Positions 1 through 8,855 are shown, counted from the stretch's first letter. The stretch is 64,000 nucleotides of DNA from an uncultured Pelagibacteraceae bacterium (GCA_902591415.1 CACJAU010000002.1:1-64000), one strand, 5' to 3'. Notes: generated by a model not told the origin, from the letters alone. Made by a program: numbers and translations.

Positions 1-86
1 ATAGACCTTCTCTTTTATTTTCTAAAAATTGCTGAAATCTTTTTTTCTCTTTATGTTTAGTAAGAATGGGGGGTTTTTTTGGGTCA
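1..86. repeat. Direct repeat copy 1 (identical to 2102-2187)
   Basis: These 86 bases match 2102-2187 without a mismatch, at an offset of 2101. The match stops at 86/2187 and may continue to the left of the window. It encodes the DPKKPPILTKHKEKKRF region of two paralogous genes. Flanking sequence on the right is clearly diverged, so this is a patch of perfect identity inside otherwise diverged copies. Confidence 0.9.
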
Positions 87-262
87 GCTGATTTATTATT
101 TACTACACTATTTAAAATCAAAGGTATGTTAGCTACAAATAATGCAATTTTAACTATAGAGGGGTATTTTTTTCCACCATCATAATAGTATTTGATTATA
201 CTTCCAAAAAGTAAAGAACAGATAATTAAAACTAATAAGACACTAAAGATTAAATAAAACAT
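1..262 (-). CDS. Arylsulfotransferase-like membrane protein, N-terminal part (runs off the window)
   Basis: This is the N-terminal 87 or so residues of a gene whose 3' part lies before position 1. It is absent from the ORF track because it is open-ended. Translated from the ATG at 262 it begins MFYLIFSVLLVLIICSLLFG, an obvious N-terminal membrane segment. It then carries a GGKKY stretch and a DPKKPPILTKHKEKKRF segment. It is a paralogue of the 451-residue protein at 1035-2390: the two share residue order throughout, and bases 1-86 are identical to 2102-2187. Any function is inherited from that paralogue. A methyltransferase gene lies between the two copies. Confidence 0.75.
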   Translation of the reverse strand, partial: MFYLIFSVLLVLIICSLLFGSIIKYYYDGGKKYPSIVKIALFVANIPLILNSVVNNKSADPKKPPILTKHKEKKRFQQFLENKREGL

Positions 263-291
263 TAAATTTATTAAATAAAGAACCGATATAA

Positions 292-1020
292 CTACTTAAC
301 TTGAATGACACTTTTTCTACTATTAATTTGGAATGCTTTGTATTCGAATTCATTTTTGTTAAAAACTTCTATTAAAGATTTATATTCACCATGTTCCCAT
401 CCGATATAATTATAAAGTTGGTCAAAAATTATAATTGAATTTTTTATTAAATAAGGTTTGATCTTTTCCAAAACAAATTTTGTTGACTTATAAAGGTTTA
501 TATCTAAATGCACAAAATTTATTTTAGGGTTGTGCTTCTTTAAAAAATCTTCTAGCGTATCTTCTACCCACCCAATAACTGGTTCAACATTTGAATTCAG
601 TTTAGGCAATTTACCTTGAAGATTAAAATCATCTCTAGAGCCAAGAACTGCTGCCGTATTAGCTCTATCCTCTCTGTACCCTTGAAAATTATCAAAAGCG
701 TAATATTTTTTCACGTATTTTGAAAAAAAATTTGCACTGCCACCCTTAAAAACACCAAATTCTAAATAATAAAACTCATTGTTTTTGTCATTTAATAAAG
801 ATGTTTTTATAGCGTATTTTCTAATTTCGTCTCTTGAATAAATTAGTGAACTCTTTTTAAAATCTTCTTTAAAATTTTGAAATGTTTCATCTGCTAAATT
901 GTCTTTCAATTTAGACTCCAAATCATTTTTCTTAATATATTCGTGAGGGGTTAGCCAAAAGACTATTCTTGATATTTTAAACAAAATTTTTTGAATTATT
1001 TTTCTTGCAACTTTTAACAT
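292..1020 (-). CDS. TylF-like class I SAM-dependent methyltransferase
   Basis: This is a 242-residue protein with a probable SAM-binding motif YLEFGVFKGGSA near residues 84-95. Further on are an acidic YAFDNFQGY strand and a VHLDINLYKST segment, followed by IIIFDQLYNYIGWEHGE. This layout (motif ExGVxxGGSA, then DxDxY and the FDD-like metal-binding strand) is typical of the TylF/macrocin O-methyltransferase family, which methylates sugar hydroxyls. It lies between two paralogous arylsulfotransferase-like genes on the same strand, so it probably decorates a surface glycan or secondary product. The acceptor cannot be read from the sequence. Confidence 0.75.
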   Translation of the reverse strand: MLKVARKIIQKILFKISRIVFWLTPHEYIKKNDLESKLKDNLADETFQNFKEDFKKSSLIYSRDEIRKYAIKTSLLNDKNNEFYYLEFGVFKGGSANFFSKYVKKYYAFDNFQGYREDRANTAAVLGSRDDFNLQGKLPKLNSNVEPVIGWVEDTLEDFLKKHNPKINFVHLDINLYKSTKFVLEKIKPYLIKNSIIIFDQLYNYIGWEHGEYKSLIEVFNKNEFEYKAFQINSRKSVIQVK

Positions 1021-1034
1021 TTGAATAAATACTT

Positions 1035-2390
1035 TTAATTTAATTTGGTTTCATTAACAACTATTGATTTAAATTTATTTATAAAAGTTCTATCCTCTAT
1101 TATACTTATTGAGCTAGTACTGCCAATGTTGCCATTTTTATCTTTATTTATAAACTCCCACTCTTTTTCACCTTCGTTATTAAACAGCATTATTCTTCCA
1201 TGGCTTTGTTCTTCAACAACTAAAGATCCGTCATCTAGTAGTTGAGAAACACCCCCATGTGATGTTTTAAAGTTTTCTTTTTTTAGCTGTTCATTAAAAA
1301 GTGTTCTAAATTGTTTTGTTTGAAAATTATAAATTAAAACTTCTGAAAATTTATTATCTATAAAAAAGTTATTATTATTTAAAATTGATATTTCTTTATT
1401 TGATAGAATATTTATGTCATGTTGATTTGAATAAGGACCTGTAATATAATTAATTATCTTATTTTCACTTGGCCTATAATGTATAATTGAAGAAAAATGT
1501 TTTAAACTTAAGAACAAATCACCTTTTTTCCAAAAATCAGTGTCTGAAAGAGCTGGCTCAATACAATTTAAATGGCTTAAGTCATTATTATTCTGAAGTT
1601 GATAAATATGACTTCTCGTTAAAATTTTATTTTCAATCAAAATTTCTAATATACTTTTTTTAAATAAAATTTCATTTTTAGAATTGACTTTTACAATCGC
1701 GTAGTTTCTAAATTTTGCATTTATAATTTTTTTTAAAAGTTCAGTATTTGAAGTCAATTGGCCAGGGACCCAAACATTATTTTCATGATCAACTACTTTG
1801 TTATGGTGAAAAACTATTTCATCATTTACCCATTGTAAATTCGATTGAAAATCTATTTTAAATAACGGCGAATAAATGCCGCTACATATTAAAGATCCAT
1901 CATCAAAAATAAGTGGGTGCTTATATAAAAAATTTGTTTCATTGTCTTGAAAATAAAGATTATCAAATCTTTTTGTATATTTTACTTTTTTGTTCATTTT
2001 AGAAATATCATGTTTGTATGTATGAATAGTTCTAAATTTATTTAAACAGATTATGTCTACAACAGCTCTACTTAAACTATGATCATATCTAGGTAAAACT
2101 AATAGACCTTCTCTTTTATTTTCTAAAAATTGCTGAAATCTTTTTTTCTCTTTATGTTTAGTAAGAATGGGGGGTTTTTTTGGGTCAACAAAATTAGTTT
2201 TAAAAAATCGTACTAATTTAAGAGGTATACCAGCTAAATATAATGTAAACTTAACAAGATTTTTGTATTTATTACCACCTTCATAGCTATACTTGATTAA
2301 ACTTCCGAAAAGTAAAGTACCGATAATGAAAACTAACAAAATGATAAATAGTATAGATGGTGCAAAAAACTCAAGATTCATCATTATCAT
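1035..2390 (-). CDS. Arylsulfotransferase (ASST)-like membrane-anchored beta-propeller protein
   Basis: This 451-residue protein has one N-terminal membrane segment (about residues 10-32) and then a long beta-rich domain. Segments such as QHDINILSNKEISILNNN and GGVSQLLDDGSLVVEEQSHGRI resemble the HD-x-L-x-G and SHG-type repeats of the arylsulfotransferase (ASST) propeller family. That assignment is by pattern only. A close paralogue is cut by the left edge of the window. The gene is followed on the same strand by the TylF-like methyltransferase. ASST enzymes move sulfate between phenolic compounds, but in SAR11 islands such proteins have no established role that I know of. Confidence 0.5.
   Translation of the reverse strand: MIMMNLEFFAPSILFIILLVFIIGTLLFGSLIKYSYEGGNKYKNLVKFTLYLAGIPLKLVRFFKTNFVDPKKPPILTKHKEKKRFQQFLENKREGLLVLPRYDHSLSRAVVDIICLNKFRTIHTYKHDISKMNKKVKYTKRFDNLYFQDNETNFLYKHPLIFDDGSLICSGIYSPLFKIDFQSNLQWVNDEIVFHHNKVVDHENNVWVPGQLTSNTELLKKIINAKFRNYAIVKVNSKNEILFKKSILEILIENKILTRSHIYQLQNNNDLSHLNCIEPALSDTDFWKKGDLFLSLKHFSSIIHYRPSENKIINYITGPYSNQHDINILSNKEISILNNNNFFIDNKFSEVLIYNFQTKQFRTLFNEQLKKENFKTSHGGVSQLLDDGSLVVEEQSHGRIMLFNNEGEKEWEFINKDKNGNIGSTSSISIIEDRTFINKFKSIVVNETKLN
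2102..2187. repeat. Direct repeat copy 2 (identical to 1-86)
   Basis: This is the second copy of the 86-base identical patch, inside the 1035-2390 gene. It encodes the basic linker after the N-terminal membrane segment. Confidence 0.9.
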
Positions 2391-2465
2391 TTAACTAAAT
2401 AAACCAATCGTTTGAAGATATTATTAATTTTTAAATAAATTCAAAAATTTAAAAGCCAAAACTCC

Positions 2466-2494
2466 TTTACTGTTCAATTATTGAACGATATAAG
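2466..2494 (+). promoter_or_regulatory. Probable sigma70-type promoter of the 2561-10009 operon
   Basis: TTTACT (2466-2471) and TATAAG (2489-2494) are separated by 17 bases, and a perfect palindrome fills the spacer. Transcription would start near 2501 and give a leader of about 60 bases. The same architecture recurs at 12491-12518 before the MarR-like regulator. Confidence 0.6.
2472..2486. promoter_or_regulatory. Palindromic operator GTTCAATTATTGAAC
   Basis: A perfect inverted repeat (7-1-7, or GTTCA-N5-TGAAC) lies exactly between the -35 and -10 boxes. Two further GTTCA-N5-TGAAC copies occur at 12497-12511 and 12519-12533 around the start of the MarR-type EPS regulator. That makes this regulator the obvious candidate ligand, by inference. 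Confidence 0.6.
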
Positions 2495-2560
2495 TATAGA
2501 ATAAAGATACAAATGGCAATCAAAAAAAACTTAAATTTGATAAAGTTTGGCAATTTTTAG

Positions 2561-4285
2561 ATGAAAAATAATTTTAAGAATTTAATCAATTTGCTAAGTC
2601 TAACTGAAACAAAAAAGAGTTATCTAATTCTTTTAGTTTTTTTGATGATCATATCGAGCTTAGCCGATATTCTTAGTTTAGGATTAGTAATCCCATATGT
2701 AGCTCAAATTCTTGATTTACAAAATGAAAAATCTATTTTTCCTTTTGAATTAAATATCTTAAATAATTTTTCTGAAGAAAATTTTATTCTAATTTTGACA
2801 ATTATTTTAATAATAATATTTTTTTTAAAAACAGTAATTTCAATTTTAATTAGATGGATGATTTCTAGTTTTTCATTTCATCAATATGCACTGTTACAAG
2901 TAAAACTTTTAAGTGTATATCAAAATATGAAATATGAAGATCATGCATCTCGGTCAACAACGGATTATATTAAAAGTGTAAGAGAACTTTGCAGAGAATG
3001 TAACACTAATATTGAACTTAACTTAAAGATAATTTGTGAGACCATAATTTTTTTTGTAATAGTTTTATTTTTAGGTTTTTTAAATTACAAAATTTTATTT
3101 TCATTTTTTCTTATTATTATTCCAATTCTTCTTTTTTACGAAATTTTTTTAAGACCCATAAATCTTAAATTAGGAATTGATCAATCAAATGCATGGAGAG
3201 GCACTTACAATATTATTGATAATAGTATGAGAGGTTTTAAAGAAACTAGGATACTAGGAAAGGAGTCGTTTTTTTTATATAAATTGGAAAAATTTGCCAA
3301 TATAGTCTTTAAGACACAGAGAACTTCAGTTTTAATCACAGATAGCCCTAGATTTGTATTTGAATTTTTTTTTATTTTTGTTTCGTTGATATTAATTTAT
3401 ATTTTAAGCACTAATTTTAATTTGAATAATTATATTCCTTTGGTTAGCGCTTACATAGTTGCAGCTATTCGATTGCTTCCAAGTATTTCACTTATAGCAG
3501 GCAGTTTGAGTAGGTTAAGCCTAAGTCAATATGCCGTAAGTCAAATTATTTACGACATTACAAATTTGAAAACAAAAAAAATTAACTTTTCAAATCAAAA
3601 AACAATATCAGCTGATAAATTTGAAAACTTGAAGTTTAATAATGTAAGCTTCTTTTATAAAAACACAGGGATTCAAGTGTTTGAAAATGCTAACTTTGAA
3701 TTAAAAAAAAATAATTGTGTTGGAGTTATAGGTAAATCTGGTGAAGGTAAAACAACATTTATAGATATTATGCTCGGCCTTTTGAAACCACAAAAAGGTG
3801 AAATACAAATTAATGGGGCATCAAGTAAAAACATAGGCTCAAATTTTTCAGAAAATATTGCTTACTTGCCTCAAGAACCAATAATTTTGGATGATAAAAT
3901 AATTACCAACATAACTCTTGAAAGTGATCAAAAAAAAATTGATTATAAAAATCTTAATAACGCAATTCAGCAAGCGAATCTTAAAGAAGTGATAGACAGT
4001 TTGCCTAATAAGATTGATACATTTGTGGGAGACAATGGTGTAAGATTATCTGGCGGTCAAAACAAAAGGCTAGCACTTTGTAGAGCTTTTTACCATGGAA
4101 AAAAGATTTTTGTTATGGATGAAGCTACAAGCTCTTTAGATGAAATTACAGAAAATAAAATTGCCGAAGAAATAAAAAATATAAAAGGAAAAACAACAAT
4201 GGTCATAGTTAGTCATAGTAAAAACATACTAAAATATTGTGACTATATTTACATTATAAAAGATAAATCTATAAAATTGCTATAA
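2561..4285 (+). CDS. ABC transporter, fused permease and ATPase (MsbA/PglK-like flippase)
   Basis: This is a 574-residue half-transporter. Roughly residues 1-330 hold hydrophobic helices. The ATPase domain follows, with Walker A GKSGEGKT (about 391-398), signature LSGGQ (about 496), Walker B FVMDEA (about 517-522) and the H-loop SHS near 551. Family members move lipid-linked oligosaccharides or lipids across the inner membrane. It is the first gene of a plus-strand operon that also encodes a CDP-alcohol phosphatidyltransferase and phosphoramidate-type enzymes, so a glycan or lipid carrying that group is a reasonable cargo (inference). Its promoter carries the shared palindrome. Confidence 0.88.
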   Translation: MKNNFKNLINLLSLTETKKSYLILLVFLMIISSLADILSLGLVIPYVAQILDLQNEKSIFPFELNILNNFSEENFILILTIILIIIFFLKTVISILIRWMISSFSFHQYALLQVKLLSVYQNMKYEDHASRSTTDYIKSVRELCRECNTNIELNLKIICETIIFFVIVLFLGFLNYKILFSFFLIIIPILLFYEIFLRPINLKLGIDQSNAWRGTYNIIDNSMRGFKETRILGKESFFLYKLEKFANIVFKTQRTSVLITDSPRFVFEFFFIFVSLILIYILSTNFNLNNYIPLVSAYIVAAIRLLPSISLIAGSLSRLSLSQYAVSQIIYDITNLKTKKINFSNQKTISADKFENLKFNNVSFFYKNTGIQVFENANFELKKNNCVGVIGKSGEGKTTFIDIMLGLLKPQKGEIQINGASSKNIGSNFSENIAYLPQEPIILDDKIITNITLESDQKKIDYKNLNNAIQQANLKEVIDSLPNKIDTFVGDNGVRLSGGQNKRLALCRAFYHGKKIFVMDEATSSLDEITENKIAEEIKNIKGKTTMVIVSHSKNILKYCDYIYIIKDKSIKLL

Positions 4286-4288
4286 ACA

Positions 4289-5032
4289 ATGAACATTTTA
4301 AAGCAGCTACTAAAAAAAAATAAAGTTTATTTTTTTAATTACGACAAGAATTCATTTTTTGAGGGGTTATATAGATTTTTTGGGATATTAATAGCGCCTA
4401 TGCTTATTAAAATTAATCCAAATTTCATATCACTTTTAAGCTTGTTAAGTGGCTTTATTGGTTTTGTTCTTTATATTTTTTTTTCAATTAAAATTATTTA
4501 TATTGTGATTTTTTTTTTATTTTCGTTTATTCTCGATTTTACAGATGGATTAATCGCTAGATTTAATAATAAAACATCATTTTATGGAAGATTTATTGAC
4601 GGTTTGTTTGACATTTTAGTAATAAGCTTTCTACATATTGTTTTTTTAATTTATTTAATTGAAAATGAAATAGTTCAAACAAAAAGTATATATTTCATAA
4701 TTATCTTAGTTGTAATATTTTTGGTACCAATACAACATTTATTGCTTGATAGATATGCAGCAATTGCGAGGTGGTGTAATGATCTAGGTGCAAAAAAAAA
4801 AATAAAACCTTACCTTAGAGATGATTTTCTTGGAGGTGTAACTAAATTTTTATTTGATATCCAGCATTTATGTATATGGTTAATATTATTTAATTATTAC
4901 ATAGATAATAATTTTTTAATTACTTTATTTTTTTCTGCTTCAGGAATAGCATCTATTTTAAATCTAACAATCTATATATACTTAAGTAAAAAAAATTTTT
5001 CAGGAGAGGAAAATCCATTAGATAATAATTGA
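4289..5032 (+). CDS. CDP-alcohol phosphatidyltransferase family membrane enzyme
   Basis: This 247-residue protein is rich in membrane segments. It contains a complete CDP-alcohol phosphotransferase signature around residues 80-108: D-x2-D-G-x2-A-R, eight residues, then G-x3-D-x3-D (seen as DFTDGLIAR ... GRFIDGLFD). Family members transfer a phospho-alcohol from a CDP-activated donor to a hydroxyl acceptor in the membrane. It starts 3 bases after the ABC gene. With a cytidylyltransferase and CDP-amidate-type enzymes nearby, the donor could be an ordinary CDP-alcohol or a less usual CDP derivative. The acceptor is unknown. Confidence 0.85.
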   Translation: MNILKQLLKKNKVYFFNYDKNSFFEGLYRFFGILIAPMLIKINPNFISLLSLLSGFIGFVLYIFFSIKIIYIVIFFLFSFILDFTDGLIARFNNKTSFYGRFIDGLFDILVISFLHIVFLIYLIENEIVQTKSIYFIIILVVIFLVPIQHLLLDRYAAIARWCNDLGAKKKIKPYLRDDFLGGVTKFLFDIQHLCIWLILFNYYIDNNFLITLFFSASGIASILNLTIYIYLSKKNFSGEENPLDNN

Positions 5033-5048
5033 TTAAAATAATTTTAAT

Positions 5049-5561
5049 ATGATTTTTTGGTTTACAGGTTTGTCAGGAAGTGGAAAAACAACATTTTCTA
5101 AATATTTAATAAAAAAAATGAACAAAAAGATTAAAAAAAAGATTATTCACATAGATGGAGATAGTTTTAGATTAATATTTAACGATCTAGGTTACAGTAC
5201 AAAAGATCGAATTAAAAATTCAGAGAGAGTGTGTAAATTAGTAAATTTTTTAAATAAAAATGGCAAGTTTTTAATTATAGTCTCTATGGTTTCAATTTCT
5301 TCAAAATGGTTAAAATGGATCAGAAAAAAAAATAGTGACTATTATCAATTTTTCATTGACGTTCCTATAGGTATTTTAAAAAAAAGAAATATTAGAAACA
5401 TTTATAAAAAAAAAAATATTGTTGGAGTACATATAAAATATGAAAAACCCAAAAAAAATTATTTTGTTTTTTATAATAATTTTAAAAAACCTTTCTTAAA
5501 AAAATCAATATTAGAAATATTGAATGATAAAAAAATCAAGATTGAATTTAAAAGATTATGA
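5049..5561 (+). CDS. APS-kinase-like P-loop kinase, probable CDP-amidate 3'-kinase (Cj1415-like)
   Basis: This is a 170-residue CysC-like kinase with P-loop GLSGSGKTT (residues 7-15) and HIDGDSFR (34-41), the APS-kinase nucleotide motif, followed by LGYSTKDRIKNSERV. No ATP sulfurylase or other sulfate-assimilation gene is near. In C. jejuni the homologue Cj1415 phosphorylates the 3'-hydroxyl of cytidine diphosphoramidate in the MeOPN pathway. The homologues of the other MeOPN steps all occur within 9 kb here, so I favour that role over sulfate activation. It overlaps the next gene by 4 bases (ATGA), which suggests tight coupling with the sulfotransferase-like protein. Confidence 0.7.
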   Translation: MIFWFTGLSGSGKTTFSKYLIKKMNKKIKKKIIHIDGDSFRLIFNDLGYSTKDRIKNSERVCKLVNFLNKNGKFLIIVSMVSISSKWLKWIRKKNSDYYQFFIDVPIGILKKRNIRNIYKKKNIVGVHIKYEKPKKNYFVFYNNFKKPFLKKSILEILNDKKIKIEFKRL

Positions 5562-6520
5562 CATTACCAAAACTTTATAAAAAGAATTTTTTTGATAACG
5601 TGGTTGTAGTGACTGGTAGTCTTAATTCAGGAAAAAGTATGGTTGCACCAATTGTTTCCTCATTAAAGAAAGTTGAGCATCTGAGAAAATTGATAGAGGT
5701 TGATCAGATACTTCATTTAACAAATTTAAAAAAAATCAAAAGAGAATCAGCAGTTTTTTTAATTAGACATTATCTTGATAAAAGTTTTTACGAGCAGCTT
5801 ATTGGTAGAAATATTAATTTCAGAATTGGTGATGAAACAAGCGTATTTACTTCTAAAAATCCTAGTGAATTAATTGATCGAATTTTTATTAAAAGAGGAG
5901 AGCATTTAATTAAAAAACATAAAAAAAACAAAACAATTTTTTGTATGGATACTCATGATGGAATGATGCTCTATCCTATTTGGCGTGATGTAAATAGAAA
6001 ATATAAATTTATAAACATCTTTAGAAATCCAATCGAAAATGTAAATGGCTGTTATAATATTGGGCAAGGGAAAATTGAAAAAATTATTTTTAATGAGATC
6101 ATTATGTTTAAAAAAAATAAAAATATTTTTCCGTTGTATTACTTAAATAAATATAAAGATTATCCAAAAACAAATCCAATGGATAGGGTAATCGAAGAAG
6201 TTTTGTTTTGCTTAAAACAGGAGTATGCAAATTATAAAAAATATAAAAACGATAAAAATTGTCTTTTTTTTGAAAATGAAGATTTTGCCGTCAACTCGCA
6301 TAAAAATGTTAAGAAAATTTGTAAATTTTTAAAAACTGATAAAAGTAAATTTACAAAAACAATTATGAAGAGAGAAAGATGCCCAAGAATTATCGATCCA
6401 GAAGTTTACAAAGAAAAATATAAAAAAATAAAATTTCTATCTACAAGAAAATCATTTCAAAAATTATTAGGTTTTGAAAAACTTTTTTATATTCGAAAAA
6501 AAGAGACAATAGATAAATAA
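5558..6520 (+). CDS. Sulfotransferase-fold P-loop protein, candidate phosphoramidate transferase
   Basis: This 320-residue protein has a P-loop GSLNSGKS (about residues 20-27) placed like the 5'-phosphosulfate loop of sulfotransferases. A second segment, FRNPIENV near 155, resembles their 3'-phosphate-binding motif. Sulfotransferases use 3'-phosphoadenylyl sulfate. The upstream overlapping kinase would instead make 3'-phospho-CDP-amidate, which has the same 3',5'-bisphosphate layout. By inference this protein could transfer phosphoramidate to a sugar hydroxyl. An ordinary sulfotransferase is the alternative, but no PAPS-making genes are seen here. Confidence 0.55.
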   Translation: MTLPKLYKKNFFDNVVVVTGSLNSGKSMVAPIVSSLKKVEHLRKLIEVDQILHLTNLKKIKRESAVFLIRHYLDKSFYEQLIGRNINFRIGDETSVFTSKNPSELIDRIFIKRGEHLIKKHKKNKTIFCMDTHDGMMLYPIWRDVNRKYKFINIFRNPIENVNGCYNIGQGKIEKIIFNEIIMFKKNKNIFPLYYLNKYKDYPKTNPMDRVIEEVLFCLKQEYANYKKYKNDKNCLFFENEDFAVNSHKNVKKICKFLKTDKSKFTKTIMKRERCPRIIDPEVYKEKYKKIKFLSTRKSFQKLLGFEKLFYIRKKETIDK

Positions 6521-6521
6521 T

Positions 6522-8840
6522 ATGTTTAATTCAAAGGCAGAAACTTTATTTTATTTAAAAAAAAAAATAAAATTAAGCAAAATTCCAAAATCTTTTTTCT
6601 TTTCAGTTTATGATTGGCAAATAAATAAAAATAATATTTTGAGAAAAATTAAAAACAATTTTAATGGCAAAATTGTTATAAGATCTTCAGCAGCAGATGA
6701 AGATGGAATTAAAAGCTCAAATGCTGGAAAATATATTTCCTTTTTGAATGTAAGCACTAGAAATACCGTAGAGATAAAAAAAAAAATTGATCAAATAATT
6801 AAGAGTTATAAAAAAATTTCAAAAAAAAAATCAAAAATTTTAGTACAAAAAATGATAAGTGAAATTAACTGTTCTGGAGTAGTTTTTAATAAAGATTTAA
6901 ATACAGCAGTTAATTATTATGTGATTAATTATGACGATATAAGTGGAAAGTCAGACACAGTAACCTCTGGAAACTCATTAAATTCAAACAGAGTTTTATT
7001 TGTTTTAAAAAAAAAACTTTCAGATGTTAAGTCAAAAAGATTCCATAAACTTTTAAAAGCTATTCAAGAAATTGAAAAAATTTATAATGAATTACCTTTA
7101 GATATAGAATTTATCATCACGAAAAGATTAGAGATCTATATTTTGCAGGTTAGACCATTAATTTTAAATAAAAATATTTCAAAGAAACTTGATAATCAAA
7201 TTTATTTAAAATTAGATAACTTAAAAAATAAAATTAAAAATAATCTTAAATCCTGGAACACAGTTTATGGGCAAATGCCGGACTGGAATCCAGCTGAAAT
7301 AATTGGCAAACATCCGTATCCATTATTATCCTCTTTATACAAAACTCTTGTTCTAGATTCTTCTTGGATAAAAGCAAGATCTCTTATGGGCTATAACGAT
7401 AACTTTAAAAAAAAAGATTTGATGAAGATTTTCTTAGGACAATCATTCATTGATGTAAGAAAAAGCTTTATTTCATTTACACCAAAAAAAATAAATAGAT
7501 TATTAGAAAAAAAATTAATTGATTATTATGTCTCAAAGTTAAAATTAAATCCTTCATTACATGATAAAATTGAGTTTGATATTGCAATTAATTGTTTTAT
7601 TTTTGATTTTGAAAAAAGAGTCGAAGAGCTTTGTCCAAAACTTTTAAAAAAGGGGGAAATCAGAAGTTTAAAAAAAGAATACCTTCAAATCTTTAATATT
7701 AATTTAAATAATAAATCAAAAGGATCCATCAATTATAACTTAAAAAAAATTGAGAAATTAAATTCCAAGCAGGAAGATTATAAAAAAGAAAAAAATATAT
7801 TTAAAATAATCGAAGAAACAATTGAAAATGGCATAATACCTTTTTCAATACTTGCAAGACATGCTTTTATTGCTGAAAATTTGTTGAGATCTCTGGCTAG
7901 GCTTAAAATTATAAATATTAAAGATATTGAAAACTTTAAACAAAGTCTTGAAACAGTAACCTCTAAATTTATTTACGATTGTGAACTTTTATCAAAAAAC
8001 TTGATTACATTCTCTAATTTTAAAAAAAATTACGGTCATTTAAGACCTGGAACTTATGACATAAATTCAAAAAATTACTCTTTATTTAAAAAAGACTTTT
8101 TTATAAAAAAAAATGTTAATTTAAAAAAGAAAAAAAAGTTTTTATTAAGTAAATCTAAGATAAAAAAGATTAAAAATATTTTAAAAAAATGTAAATTAGA
8201 TCTGAAATATGAACAATTTATAAATTATTTAAAAGAAGGCTTTAAATCAAGAGAGTATAGCAAATTTGTTTTCACCAAAAATGTAGATATTATTTTAAAA
8301 AAAATTTCAATTATAGCCAAATCGAAAAATTTGACAAAAAAACAGATTTCTTTTGCCACAATAAATGATTTAAAAAATATAAAAGAAATTTCACTTTCAA
8401 AAGCTAAACTTTTTAATTTAATTAAAAAGAGAGAAGATGATTACAGAGTAAATCTCAATATTAAACTCCCTTTATTATTAACTGATCCAAAAGGCGTTGA
8501 TGTAATTCCTTTCCAAGTTTCATCTCCTAATTTTATTGGAAATAAAAAAATTATATCTAAAATTATTTATATAGATAATGAACTAAACATTAAAAAAATG
8601 AATTTTAGTAATAAAATAGTTTTAATTGAAAATGCTGATCCAGGGTTTGATTGGTTATTTAATTTTAATATTAAAGGACTTATAACAAAATTTGGAGGAG
8701 CAAATTCTCACATGTCCATTAGATGTAATGAATTAAAAATTCCTGCTGCTATTGGTGTTGGTGAAAAAATTTTTGAAGACCTTAAAAATAATAATCATAT
8801 CATTTTAAATTGCGCTTTGAAAAAAATTGAGGTTAATTAA
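6522..8840 (+). CDS. PEP-synthase-like dikinase, probable L-glutamine kinase (Cj1418-like)
   Basis: This 772-residue protein has an N-terminal pyruvate-phosphate-dikinase ATP-binding domain (VIRSSAADEDG, about residues 52-62) and a long central domain. A C-terminal swivelling phosphohistidine domain, GGANSHMSI, has the catalytic His at about residue 730. The C-terminal PEP/pyruvate barrel of true PEP synthases is missing, so it cannot be PpsA. The same layout occurs in rifampin phosphotransferase and in C. jejuni Cj1418, which phosphorylates the side-chain amide of L-glutamine as the first MeOPN step. The surrounding Cj1415-, Cj1416- and Cj1417-like genes favour glutamine kinase. It begins 1 base after the upstream gene. 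Confidence 0.7.
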   Translation: MFNSKAETLFYLKKKIKLSKIPKSFFFSVYDWQINKNNILRKIKNNFNGKIVIRSSAADEDGIKSSNAGKYISFLNVSTRNTVEIKKKIDQIIKSYKKISKKKSKILVQKMISEINCSGVVFNKDLNTAVNYYVINYDDISGKSDTVTSGNSLNSNRVLFVLKKKLSDVKSKRFHKLLKAIQEIEKIYNELPLDIEFIITKRLEIYILQVRPLILNKNISKKLDNQIYLKLDNLKNKIKNNLKSWNTVYGQMPDWNPAEIIGKHPYPLLSSLYKTLVLDSSWIKARSLMGYNDNFKKKDLMKIFLGQSFIDVRKSFISFTPKKINRLLEKKLIDYYVSKLKLNPSLHDKIEFDIAINCFIFDFEKRVEELCPKLLKKGEIRSLKKEYLQIFNINLNNKSKGSINYNLKKIEKLNSKQEDYKKEKNIFKIIEETIENGIIPFSILARHAFIAENLLRSLARLKIINIKDIENFKQSLETVTSKFIYDCELLSKNLITFSNFKKNYGHLRPGTYDINSKNYSLFKKDFFIKKNVNLKKKKKFLLSKSKIKKIKNILKKCKLDLKYEQFINYLKEGFKSREYSKFVFTKNVDIILKKISIIAKSKNLTKKQISFATINDLKNIKEISLSKAKLFNLIKKREDDYRVNLNIKLPLLLTDPKGVDVIPFQVSSPNFIGNKKIISKIIYIDNELNIKKMNFSNKIVLIENADPGFDWLFNFNIKGLITKFGGANSHMSIRCNELKIPAAIGVGEKIFEDLKNNNHIILNCALKKIEVN

Positions 8841-8855
8841 ATTAATTGTTAAAGT

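Noticed and set aside
1045-1245. 66-residue plus-strand ORF
   Set aside because: Antisense shadow of the arylsulfotransferase-like gene, as are the other short antisense ORFs of the track (for example 14669, 31873, 33437, 48160).
5049-5561. Sulfate assimilation APS kinase
   Set aside because: No sulfurylase, reductase or transporter gene is near, and the MeOPN-type partners are. Kept as a CDP-amidate-kinase-like call.
6522-8840. Annotation as PEP synthase
   Set aside because: The C-terminal PEP/pyruvate barrel is absent and the phosphohistidine domain ends the protein. The neighbours point to a small-molecule dikinase.
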